Shown here one piece after another: positions 1 through 14,859 of a stretch of 64,000 bases of DNA. Source of the DNA: Phanerodontia chrysosporium (Eukaryota > Basidiomycota > Agaricomycetes > Polyporales > Phanerochaetaceae); the NCBI GenBank assembly GCA_001910725.1, contig MJGA01000002.1, positions 1,922,001 through 1,986,000 of the forward strand, in the 5' to 3' direction. A program made the position numbers and the translations under genes. Position 1 is the stretch's first letter. Every line of letters begins with the position of its first letter. The notes under the pieces are model-generated. The model had not been told where the DNA came from. It saw only the letters and a program-made list of their open reading frames with translations, and searched no databases.

Positions 1-2234
1 TTGCAAGACGAGCGACCGTTGCGGTTCGGGCTGGAGGAAGAGCGGCATTAGCGGAATATTCCGGGTAAAATGCCATCACAAAACTCACTATTCTCGACAG
101 AGCTTCCTGCACCTGGGGAGGAAGTTGAGGAGGTAAGGCCGTAGGCGCGGCGGCAGGAGTTGAGGTCGAAGGGGCGTCGCCCGCTTGCACTAGTAGAGGC
201 CCCGGTCGCCATGCCTCATGGCTAGAGTAGGCGCGAACGACCAGCATGTCTGACAAAATTACGACATCCCAACCGGCCAACTTGGCGCTAGATGGAGAGT
301 ATCAGTTTCGTGCCTACTAACACATGAGATATATGCGCACCGAGAGCCATCTGCGGCAGGAGCGAGGATGAAGGAGCGATCAAAGGATCGGATACCTTCC
401 GAAGGCACTAGACGCATCACATGTCAGTTTCAAACGTGCATAGGTTATTTGAGGTTTGCGTACATTCGGTGAACTGGCCGTGCAAAGTCATGAATAAAGC
501 CGTCGCGCCAGCGTGGCTGATAGGCCAAGCATCTACGCAGAACTTCTCTGGCGCACTGCTGACGTCGTGCTTCGTGCTCGGTAACTCCACCATTGCTTTT
601 ACGGCCTCTTCACCACCCACATGAAGCGTCTTCACGAGTTTCTCGCCGCCGCCGGCCATGCGACTAAGGTTTCGGGATCCACCCTTGCCACCGTTGAGCC
701 AGGGAGCCCACTCGAGCTTTCTCTGATTAGGCATCTCTTTCGAATGGTGGAAGCCTTCTATCCGAGCCCGGGTGGGAATAGAAGTATTTGCAGAGAATGA
801 AAAGGTGGCGTTAGGGTCATATGCATCAATGAGCGCCGACCGCTGGTTGTCGTAGAGGGGGAAGAAGCTGAAATAGTGATATTCAGCTGGAGTATCCTTG
901 TGAGGGACACACTGCACATACCGCATCAGGAAATTGCTGATGAGTGTGCCATCGACACCTGTAACGAACGAGGGCATCATCTCGTTAGGGAACGTTGTAG
1001 CCGCAGGACGCTTCACATGAACTGTCGAAGTTGAAGCTTGCGGTACGTCGAAGGAGATTTTCACTATTGCTTCTTGATCAAGCATCTCCAGCGATGGGAA
1101 GCGGCGAGCAACCTCGCTACAATGCGATGAGAGTCTATCCAAGCATACGACCAACATTCGTAACGTACCTCTTGTACTTTTCCGCACGGTTGTTCTGATA
1201 CTCAAGTTCCCTGATAGGGTTCCCTTTGAGAATCAGCTCGCGAAGATGCTCGAGCTTCCCCTTCTTGCCCGCGATATGGTCCAAATCTCTCCACATCTTC
1301 AAATGGTTTCCTTCCAACGAAAGATTGGCCAGGCGGGGAAGATAATGGGACAATGTGGATAGAAGGGCACCGGTCTGAATCCCATTGTGCGCCAACGATA
1401 TGGTCTGGACCTTTCGATAGGTAGATTAGATGGCTGCAAGGGGTCAAGCAGTCGAAGGACACACCTCGGGTTTGAGCTCTTTCGCCAGTTTGAAGATGAC
1501 CGCTAATTCCTTGCCAGAGCCAGATCCGCCTGGCGGGGTCAGTTGATTCTTGATGATAAAGTCATCCTCCGCCATCCTCTTTGAATTGTATGTCAGGGAC
1601 TAACTAGACACAGGGTGAGAGCGAGCACTAACCTCGAGGTTCAAAAAACGCGCTTCAGCGTTCCATCGTTGCTTCACGAATTCTCTCCATAGTTCGATGA
1701 CTTGGGACCTGTGCGGTTACCCCCGTTCAAAGAGATGGCATTCCTGCGAACACGACCCCCCGTCGAACCCTTCGAAGCACCCCGTATTGACAGACCCTCG
1801 CCGACGGCGTTAGCAGCAGCTATACGAGCGTGGACCTTTGCAGAGGCGAAGAGATGGTCGAGGAACGACAAGAGAGGCGGGGGACGAGCAAATCAAGTAT
1901 GTGAGCCTGGTGTACTTCAAAGAGATCGTCAAGAGCACCGAAGGCGCGGACGGACCCTCTTGACGAACTAAAGAATGTGAGAAAACAAGCGGCTATTTAC
2001 CATAGGACTGCGACTCGTCGAACTCGATGGGTCTCTGCCGAGCAGCACGTCGGCTCGACCCGGTCGGAGGGAGCTTCGAACCTTGTGTTGAGACGATTTC
2101 TGGTGACCTTTGCGACCGCCGGGTTTGTCGGTGGCGTCGCGCATGCGAGTATCTGAGTCCATGAGGCCTGCTTTCCGGAGGGCGTTCGCTGCGATGGTAC
2201 GGCTACCCGTGGGTGGCGCAGGGGTCGATAACAT
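1..2234 (-). CDS. mex67: mRNA export receptor Mex67 (NXF1/TAP family), 3' end beyond the window
   Basis: This is the main mRNA export receptor, which carries mRNPs through nuclear pores together with Mtr2. The start chosen is the ATG at 2234 ([10 protein letters not shown]), followed by a basic Gly/Arg-rich N-terminal region. Short exons then encode a leucine-rich repeat domain at about 1140-1400, with [11 protein letters not shown] and [13 protein letters not shown], the family hallmark. An NTF2-like domain follows (about 240-1110), with [27 protein letters not shown] and later [20 protein letters not shown]. The last visible exon ([10 protein letters not shown]) is the start of the UBA-like TAP-C domain, which binds FG nucleoporins and continues past base 1. 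Introns are about 50 nt. The gene is divergent from the AT-hook gene at 2819. Domain order and motifs are seen directly; the function is inferred from the family. Confidence 0.9.
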
Positions 2235-2818
2235 GGGTCTGCGACGGCTTCGCCGTAGGAGAGTAGCGCGTGGAGGGTGCAGGAGACGGTCTACGTGCAC
2301 CTGCGAGGGTATGGGCGATAACGCGGCGTGCCGAACAGGATAGGGTGACGGTGGTCGTAGAGGAGGTTGAAGTTGTGTTATGGCACAAGCGTAGGGTGGC
2401 GGTAAAGGCGAGACGTCGCGGAGCCGGCAATTTCGAAACTCATCAAGTCACGTCACGAGTCACATCGTTTCTAACCCGGTCGGAATCGGTCGCGACGGTG
2501 CGTGTTACCAGGTCACGCCGGTCACAAGCTGTGCTGAGTGCGCAGGGGTGGCGGCATTGACCACAGCGTGCTACACCTCTCAGAAAATTCTGAGAACCCC
2601 CTCGAGCGGGAGGAGTGGCCAGTCCATTCTCTGTGAGTCCTCAAGAGGGTACGTATGCTCTCCATTCGAAGCGCATGACCTCTCGGCGTGCTCACAAGCC
2701 TGTTGCGTCTCAAGTTCCCACGGTATTTCTCGCAGGTCGCAGAACGCTCGAAATTGAGCAACCTCCCTTTTCCTGCTTTATTCGCTGGCTGGCCGTTTAC
2801 CTGTAATCTCCCCGAAAA
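2235..2818. other. Divergent intergenic region, Mex67 / AT-hook gene
   Basis: This 584-bp region lies between two divergent start codons and should hold both promoters and both 5' leaders. I see no TATA box at a convincing distance. Repeated GTCAC-type words (about 2446-2525) cluster near the Mex67 side, but no palindrome like the one at 29293 is present. No gene was recognised. Confidence 0.5.
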
Positions 2819-5173
2819 ATGGAGCAACAGTTCTATCAGCCCCTGTCGGCCGCGCTTCACACACCTCTCCAGACGAACCACAACTCCCAACCACACTATC
2901 CGTCATACGCGTCTCATGCCACGTCTTCTGCACCGGCCAACGGTGCACCACATACTACACAACATAGCCAACATCGCGAAGAAGAGGAGGAAGAGGAGGA
3001 CGACGAGGAGGCAGCTGAGGAGGACGCTGACCATCGAGACCAACAATCTAGCGTGCACTCCCCTCGCGTCTCGGTCGTGCATCCGTCAAAATCTGCTGGG
3101 TGTGTTCATTTCATTGATGCCGCCTGAAGCCACGATTGTGACATTTTGACCTGTTCGTGCATCGTAAGTCATACGCTATCCACCGCCGCACCCCAGTATG
3201 CCGTCCAGCCTCAGCCTAAGGTGCAAGAGGACGACACCGCTCAGGACCAGAACTCGTTAGATGACAGCAAGCGGAAACCTGGTCGTCCCCGAGGCTCACG
3301 GAACCGAAAGCCAAGGGCCTCAACGAGCACAGCGGGCAAGGCGCCAGCTGGCTCGCAGCATCCAGGGTTCTATCAGTACCCCCCTGCTCCAGGAGGCTCT
3401 GTGCCAAATCAGCATTTCTACGACTTCCAGTGGCGCGCCCTGAATCTATGCACAGAGTTCTACCAGGCTGCTGAGGAACTCATTGTCAGTGCTCTACTAT
3501 CTTTCTTATGCCATGCGTTCTCAATCGGCTTCTTTCAGAAAAGTGCATCTCCCATCGTCATCGCACAATGCTATCATGCAGGACCTGCGACGAAGGTCGA
3601 TCCTCTGGCTTTGATTGCAGATGCAAAACGCGTATGCGACACTCTTGTAAGGGTTACAATATGCTCTCGTTACATTTTGTCTCAACAATGCATCGTAGCT
3701 TGCAAATCCTAGTCAACTGGCGGGGCAACCGCCCCCTGCTGCACCTCCCGCCTACACCCCTATCCCGACTTATGGAACCATGGCGCCTCCCAGCGCGACT
3801 TCGGCGAGCGCCCCACCGAGCGCCGCTAGCACCGTAAATGGCCCGCAGTCTTTTGTAATCCCACTTGGTGCAACGCCGATGGCACCTCCTCCAGGGTACC
3901 CACCTCAACCTTACTACACCGCGACGTATCCTCCCCCCGCCGGTTCACGATATCCGACTGCACCTTATTATTACAACGCGCCTCAACATCCTGGACCATA
4001 TTATGCTCCACCTGTAGCACAGGGCACTCCTGCACCAGCCTCCGCTGCAACGACGGTGTCCGCACCCCCGCCTCCCACCGGTGCAGCCACCGTGGTTCCA
4101 TCCCCGACACCCGCACCGGTTCAACCTCCTGCGGAGTCGACAGCTCCGGCTCCGGCCCCTACACATACACCTGTCTCTGCGACCACGTCTGCCCCAGCAC
4201 CGGCTGCTCAACCATCTACATCCACAACCGCCTCAACCACTGCTGCTCCAGCCCCTTCTCCAGCGTCCGGGCTGTCGGCTTTCAATGCCGCGACTGGTAC
4301 CGCCGCTCCGGGGGGCACTCAGGGTGCATGGACAGAAGAAGAGACTGACAGGCTCAAACGTCTCTCCGAGCAGAGCAAGGAGATGAGTAGTAACGGTGAA
4401 GTTGAATGGGATTGGGTGGTCCAACAGTGGGGTAACACGCGGACCAGGTTAGTGTCTTCTCCTTAAATGTGGGCACCGTTATTTATCTCCGTTCTAGGCA
4501 CCAGATCTTGCTTAAAGCCACATCTTTGGGTCTCAAAGAAAGTACAACGCGGGGCACGAAAAGGAGAAGAGAACCTGATGCTACTCCTGATGCTAATGCT
4601 CGTCAACTTCCGCCTCCACAGCATACTCAAGCTCCGCTGGCCCAGTCCACGCATTCGCAACCATCTCACACGCCGCAACAGCGTCCACAACATCCTCCAG
4701 CTACCCACAGTCAACAAACTACATTTGTTCAGCCTACATCCGTTAACGTCACGACTGCATCCCCTGCCCAGAGTTCTGCAGCTTCCAACCCGCCTTCTGC
4801 CCAGGCGTCACCAGCGACTCAGCCTATGCGCCCTCCGTCATCTTCAATCCAGCATACGATGAATCCCCCGCGGACCGCAAGCCAGCCATCCACCACGTAT
4901 ACACACGCTTGGCCCATGCCGACCATTGCGTCGAGCTCATCTCCTATCCTCACACACAGCCAGACACATGGCCAGGCACACACTCAAGCCGACTCGTCGC
5001 GCTCTAACTATTATCGTCCCCCGCAACCTCCGTACGGGACCACGGCGCAGTCGCCAACGACCCAAGCTGCTAGACCTCCATCATCGCACAGCATGCAACA
5101 ATCAACACACCAGTATATGTATCGGCCACTACAGAACGGTGGTTCTATGGGACGGAGGGAGAACGGAATGTGA
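2819..5173 (+). CDS. AT-hook and Myb/SANT-like protein, putative chromatin or transcription regulator
   Basis: The ATG at 2819 opens MEQQFYQPLSAAL, followed by a run of acidic residues (about 2980-3020). After an intron comes a classic AT-hook, RKPGRPRGSRNRKPR (about 3270-3320), expected to bind the minor groove of AT-rich DNA. A conserved-looking stretch, HFYDFQWRALNLCTEFYQAAEELI, spans the next splice junction. A long Pro/Ala/Thr/Ser-rich linker leads to a Myb/SANT-like helix bundle starting GAWTEEETDRLKRLSEQ (about 4324-4550). The C-terminal half is a Gln/Ser/Pro/His-rich low-complexity tail ending at the TGA of 5171-5173. The protein is about 690 residues. The exon after 3690 fits best with the acceptor at about 3698, giving LANPSQLAGQPPP. 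No named orthologue is recognised; nuclear function is inferred from the two DNA-binding motifs. Confidence 0.7.
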
Positions 5174-5530
5174 GGGCGGCTGCTTTGCAGTTTAGTATTT
5201 GGCCATGATCTCTTCTGTGGACCTTGTGCAGTCTATATACCTCTCAGGACGGGCGGTGACCAGCGCTCACACTATTTTTCTCTATCTCATGCAACTATCT
5301 CCGGCTGTAGTTTTATCGCAAGGTTGTCATCATTTGAACATGTATCGTTGGTTGTTTGCTTAGAATATCTATAGTCATTGCTTCCGGATGCGCTCTTGGT
5401 CTTGCCCCAGCTCGCGTTCTGGTTCGCACGCTCGGTTTGGTGCGACTTTACAGGCGCTGACAAGTGAACCAGTTCTGTTCCACACCCCGAACTCTCGAGT
5501 CGAGCTACATATCCCGTCTGTCTCGCTTGG
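5174..5530. other. Intergenic region between two Myb-like genes
   Basis: These 357 bp hold the 3' end of the AT-hook gene and the probable promoter of the next gene. I see no TATA box, repeat or RNA gene. Confidence 0.4.
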
Positions 5531-7692
5531 ATGTCAATACAAACGTATGCAAGCCCCGCATATCACTTGCCATGTGCTTCACGCACTGATTTTGCCACTA
5601 GTGGTGCAGTGCAAAGCGTCGGTGAATTGGATAATGGGCAGGGTGGACCGACGCAAGCGAGCGGGCAGCAGCAAACGGTCTCGCCAACCGCCACTGTGAA
5701 CCAAACCGTGGGCGACGCAGCTACTCAGGTGCGCCTGCATCTTGTCCTCCTCACAAAAGCTGCTGAGCCTGAACGTTGAACAGAATCAACACCATCATCA
5801 GCATCAGCATCCGCATGACCCGTACGCGTCTGCCTACCCGCATTATGTTCCCTATGGCGCACCGTACAATGCGGGCATAAACACTCTACCGCCGTACTAC
5901 GCTCATGACCCCTCGTCCCACCATGGACGACCGTCTTCAGAGCACGAGCCGCACAGCGAGCCGCGGATTTTGCATGACCAGCACTCACGCCCACCGGCAG
6001 CTGGTCCATCTTCAACTCATCCACTCGTTCCTCAGCTGCCTCCATCGCGAAGTCAGACCGCAAGTCAAGCCGAAGCGACCCCAGCCCCAACAGGCGAATC
6101 ACATCGACGCTCGCCCGCTCCTTATCAAGCCTCCAACGCGACACCTTCACATGACTCTTCGTTGCGCAATACATCACCAAACCCACTCACAGCGGTTGAT
6201 TCTCCTGGCGGAGCGAAGCGAGCGTACGAAAACAATGGGACAGCAGGCGATGCGCACCAATCTAAGAGAGCGAGGCGAACAACAATGGGGACGGCTGACG
6301 GCGAGCTTGAGGTGCTGAGGGATGACAACGATGTCGGGCCATCTGGGGGCCCAAAGCACTGGACGGACGAGGAGAAGGGAAGGTTATTCCACTGGATGCT
6401 GGATGACGACGAGAGATGGGAAGCGTTTGGTACCAAAATGAATACGATCTTTCGTGAGGTATAGGCGGCTCGCTTCCACTGCAGTCAATACTTGTTTGAC
6501 GTGTCTTACCCCAGGGCTCCGCTCAGCTCTTCCAATCTCGCAAATCTTTCACGGCCTTGAAGTCATGCTATCACCGAAATCTGGAGATATTCAAGCAGAT
6601 CTACGTCTTCGAGGCTTTCCTGGCCCGCGCTCCTATATCAGCAGCGGGACCAACGGAAGTCTCCAATCCGAATTCGTCTTCATCGACGAATGAGCCGTCG
6701 CAGACTGCTGCGGATTACAATGAGATCGCCGCACTTCCCATGCCTCCGGTTTTCACAACCGCCACAGAGCGCCACAACTTCTTGGAGCGTAAATTGGAGG
6801 CTGCAAAAGCCCTTAACGTCCCTGTATCCAATCTGACAATCAAGGTCATCGACCACTGGTTCGATATGGGCTGGTTCATGCTTTTCAAGAAGCGCTTCCA
6901 CGAGGATCCGAAGACGGGCTTACCGATACCTCAGTATTCCAATGACCGGCTGGACGCCGATGCCGACGCCGAAGGAGAAGAAGTGCCAGAAGATGAGCAA
7001 GCACCACATGGCGGGGCAAGCGTTGCAGAGGCTCGGCGGCGGCATCTGGACCCAAATGGCTGTCTGATCCCTCCACCCTTCCCCAATCCTATCGCTGCAT
7101 CACGTTCAGCACCTCGGTCACAGCGGACGTCCCCTCCGCCTGACACACCTATCGCAGGCCCTTCCGCTTCGCAACAGCCGCCTCCTTTCACTCAGGGCCC
7201 TGCCCATTATCCGCACTCTGCACAGTCATCGCCTCAGCTCCCATATGGATATCCGCCGGTCCAATTCACGTTTATTCTCCGCCTAACCTCACAACAGAGT
7301 TTCATATGCAGCAGCAGCACTCAGTGCATCTCCAAATGCAGACAGCTCAAGCTTTAACACACCTCACGAACCTTACACAAACACTCCTTGAGACGTGCAA
7401 TACACTCGTAGGTCTTGTTAAAGCGCAGGCAGAGGATATACGCGCGCAGACTGAGCTGCTCAAACGCAAAGAGGAACGGGAAGAATCAGCCAGTCGCGAC
7501 CCGGAACGACTGACAAGCACTGGCGGCGTTCATCTCGCTCAACCTGAAGCCGGCACCTCTCGCACTAACGTCGGGGATGTCGTAGGCAGGGACAACCGCG
7601 CCTTGCTTGCAACCGAGATACTCGCGAATCCCCAGGTTGGGGATGAAGTCAGGCATGCCGCGGCAGAGTATCTCAAGCGCGTATTTCGATGA
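5531..7692 (+). CDS. Myb/SANT-like DNA-binding protein, His/Gln-rich
   Basis: The likely start is the ATG at 5531 (MSIQTYASPAYHL); exon 2 begins with a His-rich segment (NQHHHQHQHPHDPY). A Myb/SANT-like domain spans an intron at about 6463-6515: KHWTDEEKGRLFHWMLDDDERWEAFGTKMNTIF joined to QLFQSRKSFTALKSCYHRNLEIFKQ. A further conserved-looking segment follows (LERKLEAAKALNVPVSNLTIKVIDHWFDMGWF), then an acidic Asp/Glu patch and a Pro-rich region. The C-terminus contains a probable coiled coil (MQTAQALTHLTNLTQTLLETCNTLVG). Near 7268 one base is missing: the frame passes from PPVQF to VYSPPNLTTEFHMQQQ only if one A is restored. The gene lies directly downstream of another Myb-like gene on the same strand, so a distant duplication is possible. 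Role as a transcription regulator is inferred. Confidence 0.65.
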
Positions 7693-8024
7693 GACAAACA
7701 GCCGTTGTGTAATGAGTAGCTACGTGACTGAGTGCCTAGATAGGATTCTAATTCACTATACACGATTTAAACGCATTTTTGAGTTGTCTACGCCACGCTT
7801 TCGATGCGTGCAGGCTCATTTGTACACAAAGTGCTGCAGAGTGCAAGCCGCTTTCGGCGTCACAGGCAGGCTGCGCGTGGCGTCGTCCGCTTGGGCGCCA
7901 AGCTACGTTCTCTCCCCAGCCGCGGCGCGGAGGTCGCCTGCTCTGCCGTGCTGCTCGACGTGCCGGCCATCGACACAGATACTCTTCACGGACTATAACG
8001 AACTGCCTTTACGAACGATACCCA
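7693..8024. other. Intergenic region before vps39
   Basis: These 332 bp hold the 3' end of the Myb-like gene and the vps39 promoter. No TATA box, RNA gene or repeat was seen. Confidence 0.4.
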
Positions 8025-11000
8025 ATGCCACCGTTCTATAACCCGCAAGCTGTGATCTCAGGCTTCAAGGAGCGGATTGAGTCCGCGACCGTACAAGGCA
8101 TCTGCAGCACCTATTGGAGCGGATACTAAGCTTACCGGGCGTGTCTGCAGGTGGAAAGCTCTACTTGGGCACATCGGTGGGCAGTATACATGTGTATAAC
8201 ATTGCAACAGAGCATTGTACGTGATCCTGAACAATCTGCCTCGAAACGTTACCCATCCATAAACAGCGGACGAACAGTATGATGCCGAGCTCGACGTGAA
8301 GAAGAGTGTCAGCAGAAAGCCCATTGAGCAAATGGTATATGTCTCGGACGTAGCCTCACTGGCTGTTCTGTCTGGTACGTCGCAGGTGAACTGCATGTCT
8401 CTCGAGCTAACACAGCTGCAGATGGCATTGTCACCCTATACCCTGTGCCGAGTTTCACACCTCCGACACCTCTCCCCAAGACCAAGACAGCCCTCTCGCT
8501 TGCCTACTACTCCGCAATTGAAAACGAAGAGACACCCCGAGCTCCGAGCCCAACATCCGGAAAGACGGCCGTTAACCCGAGCATCCCGGTCGCGGTCACA
8601 TACCTCGCTGTGGGATGCCGCAGGAAACTGGTAGTATATTCCTGGAGGGATGGCGAAGCGCAGGACGTTCTGGTACGTGACATTTCCTTACCGAACCGCC
8701 GTGACCTCACCGTTCAGTAGGAAATAAGCCTACCTCACTCGCCGAGGACAATGGTATTCGTCAATAGTGATCAAATCAGTCTGGGTTACTCTCCGACGGA
8801 CTACGTGTTATATTCTCTCAAGTCACGCACAACAACAGAGATAGCCACGCCAGTCCAAGCTGCAACTGCTTCGTCAAGCATAGGCGGCATGGGCATGACT
8901 GCTCTCACTGGGCTGGGAGGTTATATCGGTCTAGGAGCCAAAGCCAAGCCGTCCGCTCTGAAAATCAGCGACAATGAGTGCTTTATAGCCAAGGAAAGTA
9001 AGTCACGCAGAGTATGAAGGACTGCCATCTCAGCTCACGCCCCCTGCCAGATAATGGTGTCTTCGTCGGCAAGGACGGTTTGCCTTCGAGGACATCAACA
9101 ATTGATTGGCCCGCTCCTCCAGAAGATGTCGGTAAGCAGGAGCCTTCTGTATGGTAATGCACTTGTCAACGTAGAGGCAGCTTTTGTGAAGCCATATCTC
9201 TTCGCGGCATTGCCCCCGGGATCCGTTCCAGCGTCACAAGTCGAAGGTGCCGCTGCTATAGCCGGGAATTCCAACTTCATGCCTTCCTCGGTGGTCGAGA
9301 TACGATCATCTATTTCGCTGCAACTCTCACAGATGTTGCCACTGCCCTTTGTGCCGCCACCTGCGACAAGCACTACCGCAACACCGCCAGTACATATCGC
9401 CCGCCTACTGACACCGTCCCCGTCATCTAAATCGCCCCTTTTCCTGACAACTACCCCGACAGACCGTGCGACATTCACTTCTTTGGGAAGCACGGTCTGG
9501 TCATTCTATATGAAGCCTTGGGAAGAACAAGTCGAGGAGTTGGTAGAAGCAGAGTCTTATGCCGACGCCCTGGCATTATTGGACAGCATCGATCGAACAC
9601 TTCTACCTGACAAGGTTCGTGTCGTGAATCTCCCTGTAAATTGTTCTGATTGACCAGATTATCCTCTAGGACAATCGAGCGCGTGTTGTGCGCGGGCTGA
9701 ACGCTGTCACCCAGTTTCGCGCGGGACAGTATGCAGACGCTATGAACGCGTTTCTAGATCTCAATATCAACCCCGCGAAGGTGATAGCATTGTATCCTGA
9801 GTCAATATCTGGTAGACTAGCAGTGCCGGAGGACAAGTGGATCGAGCTATTTGGTGGCCCTTCAAAGTCACATACTCTTCCAGACCCAGCAACAGCCGAA
9901 GAAGAAGGAAGTCGTCCGACCTCGAAACAGCGTCAGTAGATGCAAACGCAGCAACGCCACCGAGACCACCTTCGCCTCATGGCTCCGTACGGGGACTTCT
10001 TCGGACCGGTCTGGAGTCATTGCGACCTGGTACTAAGAAAGAGGACGATGTCGAAACAGCCTCTGTCAAGGCCAAGAAACAAGAGTGTAAGCGCTATCTT
10101 GCTTAATTGTAAAGTATGTGCTGAAGCACAATACAGTCCGGTTCCGCAAATCTATCGAGGAGCTTATGCGTTACCTGTCCGATCGCCGACCGAAAGTCGC
10201 TGGTGCTCTCGAAGCCCTGCACATCACGACCGCACAATCACACCAGATGCCTTATCTTTCTGCCGCTTCGACACAAGATCTGTTTTCCTTACCGAATACG
10301 CCACTGTCGTCTTTGACACCCGAGCAACTCGTGCGCTTCGCGCAGATCGTGGACACCGCACTGTTCAAGTGTTATCTCCTAGTCCGACCAGGTCTCCTTG
10401 CCCCTCTCTGCAGAGTTGGAAATTGGTGTGAAGTCTCGGAGGTGGAACAAGTCCTCAAGGAGCGGGAGGTGAAACACTCTTTTTCTGAACGATGCGTTAC
10501 ATCTAACGGCGCTGCAGAAATTCTCAGAGCTCATCTACCTCTATAATGGCAAGAAGATGCACGGCAAGGCACTTGACCTGCTGAAGCAGTGAGTTAGTCA
10601 CATCGAATGAACGAGTGTGTGCTCATCTCTCCAGACTGAGCGACAAGGAACCTGACATGAGGGATAAACTGATGCCTTCTGTAACGTACCTTCAGAGACT
10701 CGGTCCCGAGTACCTCGACCTCATTTTCGAGCACTCTCGTTGGGTTTTCGAACACGATGTTGACATAGGCTTTGAGGTGAGAGTTTTGATTCCACCGGCG
10801 AACTCATGTCCTCAATCCAGATGGCAGATCTTCACTTCTGAAGAGGTTGAACTACCACGCCAGCTCGTGGCTGATTTCTTGGAGACCATCGACCCCAAGA
10901 TATGTGCTCGGTTCTTAGAGTATCTTATCAATGAGAAAGGAGACGAGTCGGCATTCTTCCACAATCGCCTCGCTGAGCTCTACCTCAAGATGACCCTCGC

Positions 11001-11936
11001 AGCTAAGAAGAGAGGTGACAGCGGTGCGTAATGACTCTGTCCCTCGCAGTACACACATCTTCAATATGTGAACAGCAGATAGGCAGACAATCAAGGAGAA
11101 GTTCCTCAACTTCATTGACACCACGAATCACTACGAGACGGATCGCCTGTTCGGTCTACTGCCTTCCGATGGCGAGTCACCGTCACGTTGAATTTGGATT
11201 GTAGCTAATCTTCAGTAGATCTGTTTGAGGCCAAGGCGATACTCCTCGGAAGGCTGGGACGCCACGACTCTGCCCTGGAGATTTATGTATATCGCTTACA
11301 AGACTTCTTGAAGGCAGAAGAGTATGCTTTCATCATTGATCCTGCTATATACGCTCACTGTACTGCAGGTACTGTAAACGAGTGTATAAACCAGGTACAC
11401 CAACCGGCAAGATCTTCCTCACACTCCTTCGCATATATCTTCGACCTACCGTGAAGACAACAACCGATCTCCTTACTCCCGCTCTCGATCTCATCGCACG
11501 ACATAGTCCCCGGCTGGACGAGGTTGAAACACTCCAGATTCTGCCACCGCTCGTTCCCGCCCAGGATGTCCAACGATTCCTTGTCGAAGCTTTGCGTGCA
11601 CCGATATTCGATACCAAGGTCGTCAGGGAAGTTAGCAAGGCGAGGGAAGAGCAGGTGGCGCGCCGGCTGATGTACTTGCAGACCAAGCGGGTGAAGGTCA
11701 CTGACAGCCGGATGTGAGTCCCCGATGCTCTCACTAATAACCGCGTATTGAAGGTCTCGTAGATGCCCTGAGTGCCACAAGCGGATCGGCCATAGCGTGA
11801 TCGCTGTGCACGCGCCACGGTAAGTGTCGCCTGTTGCTGGTCATAAGTATGCTTCTGAACATGTCGTAGGGGCGAGGTTACGCACTACCAGTGTAGGGAT
11901 GCTTTCGCGCGGAAGCTCAAGGCTGTCAGAGTCTAG
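8025..11936 (+). CDS. vps39: Vam6/Vps39-like HOPS tethering subunit
   Basis: Vps39 is a subunit of the HOPS complex, which tethers late endosomes, autophagosomes and vacuoles through Rab7/Ypt7. The ATG at 8025 gives MPPFYNPQAVISGFKERIE. The N-terminal part is a CNH/beta-propeller region (LGTSVGSIHVYNI, VTLYPVPSF, LAVGCRRKLVVYSWRDGEAQD). A long alpha-solenoid of clathrin-repeat type follows (ELIYLYNGKKMHGKALDLL, PEYLDLIFEHSRWVF). The C-terminal Vps39 domain ends with a CPECHKRIGHSVIAVHAP..VTHYQC zinc-ribbon-like motif just before the TAG at 11934. More than ten short introns interrupt it, for about 1,000 residues. One base is missing near 9911, where PATAEEEG must join SSDLETASVDANAATPP. Expression is probably constitutive. 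I am confident of the family. Confidence 0.9.
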
Positions 11937-12306
11937 GGCCACCCGCGCAATGTGTTCGACTGTCTCAATTCCGATAGTATAATTGATCGTTGCATGTCAA
12001 TGGCCATGATTTGACTGGATGTCTTGTGTGAAAGGCGGTGAATTCTTGACTTTTTGACGACTCTTGCTAGCAGTACTGCCTACTGTAAGTCTGAGTGTCA
12101 GCGAAGGATATCATTCGGAAAGCGAAAGGCGTCATTCTCCGCTGATGTCATCTCCAAATTACCCAGCTCCAGTCTCTAGCCTGCTTCAACGCCTTGCTTG
12201 CTAATCCAAGTCCTGTGCAGTCTAGGATTTGACACCTAACCTCCAGCCTGCACGTTCAACTCACTGATACCCTATTGGTGAGCTGCTGGGAGAGAGGCAC
12301 GACTGC
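11937..12306. other. Intergenic region vps39 / SelO
   Basis: These 370 bp hold the 3' end of vps39 and the SelO promoter and leader. Nothing else was recognised. Confidence 0.4.

Positions 12307-14859
<2,553 letters not shown>

Noticed and set aside
2446..2525. Repeated GTCAC words near the Mex67 start as copies of the palindrome at 29293
   Set aside because: They are direct or loosely spaced and none forms GGTCAC-N4-GTGACC.
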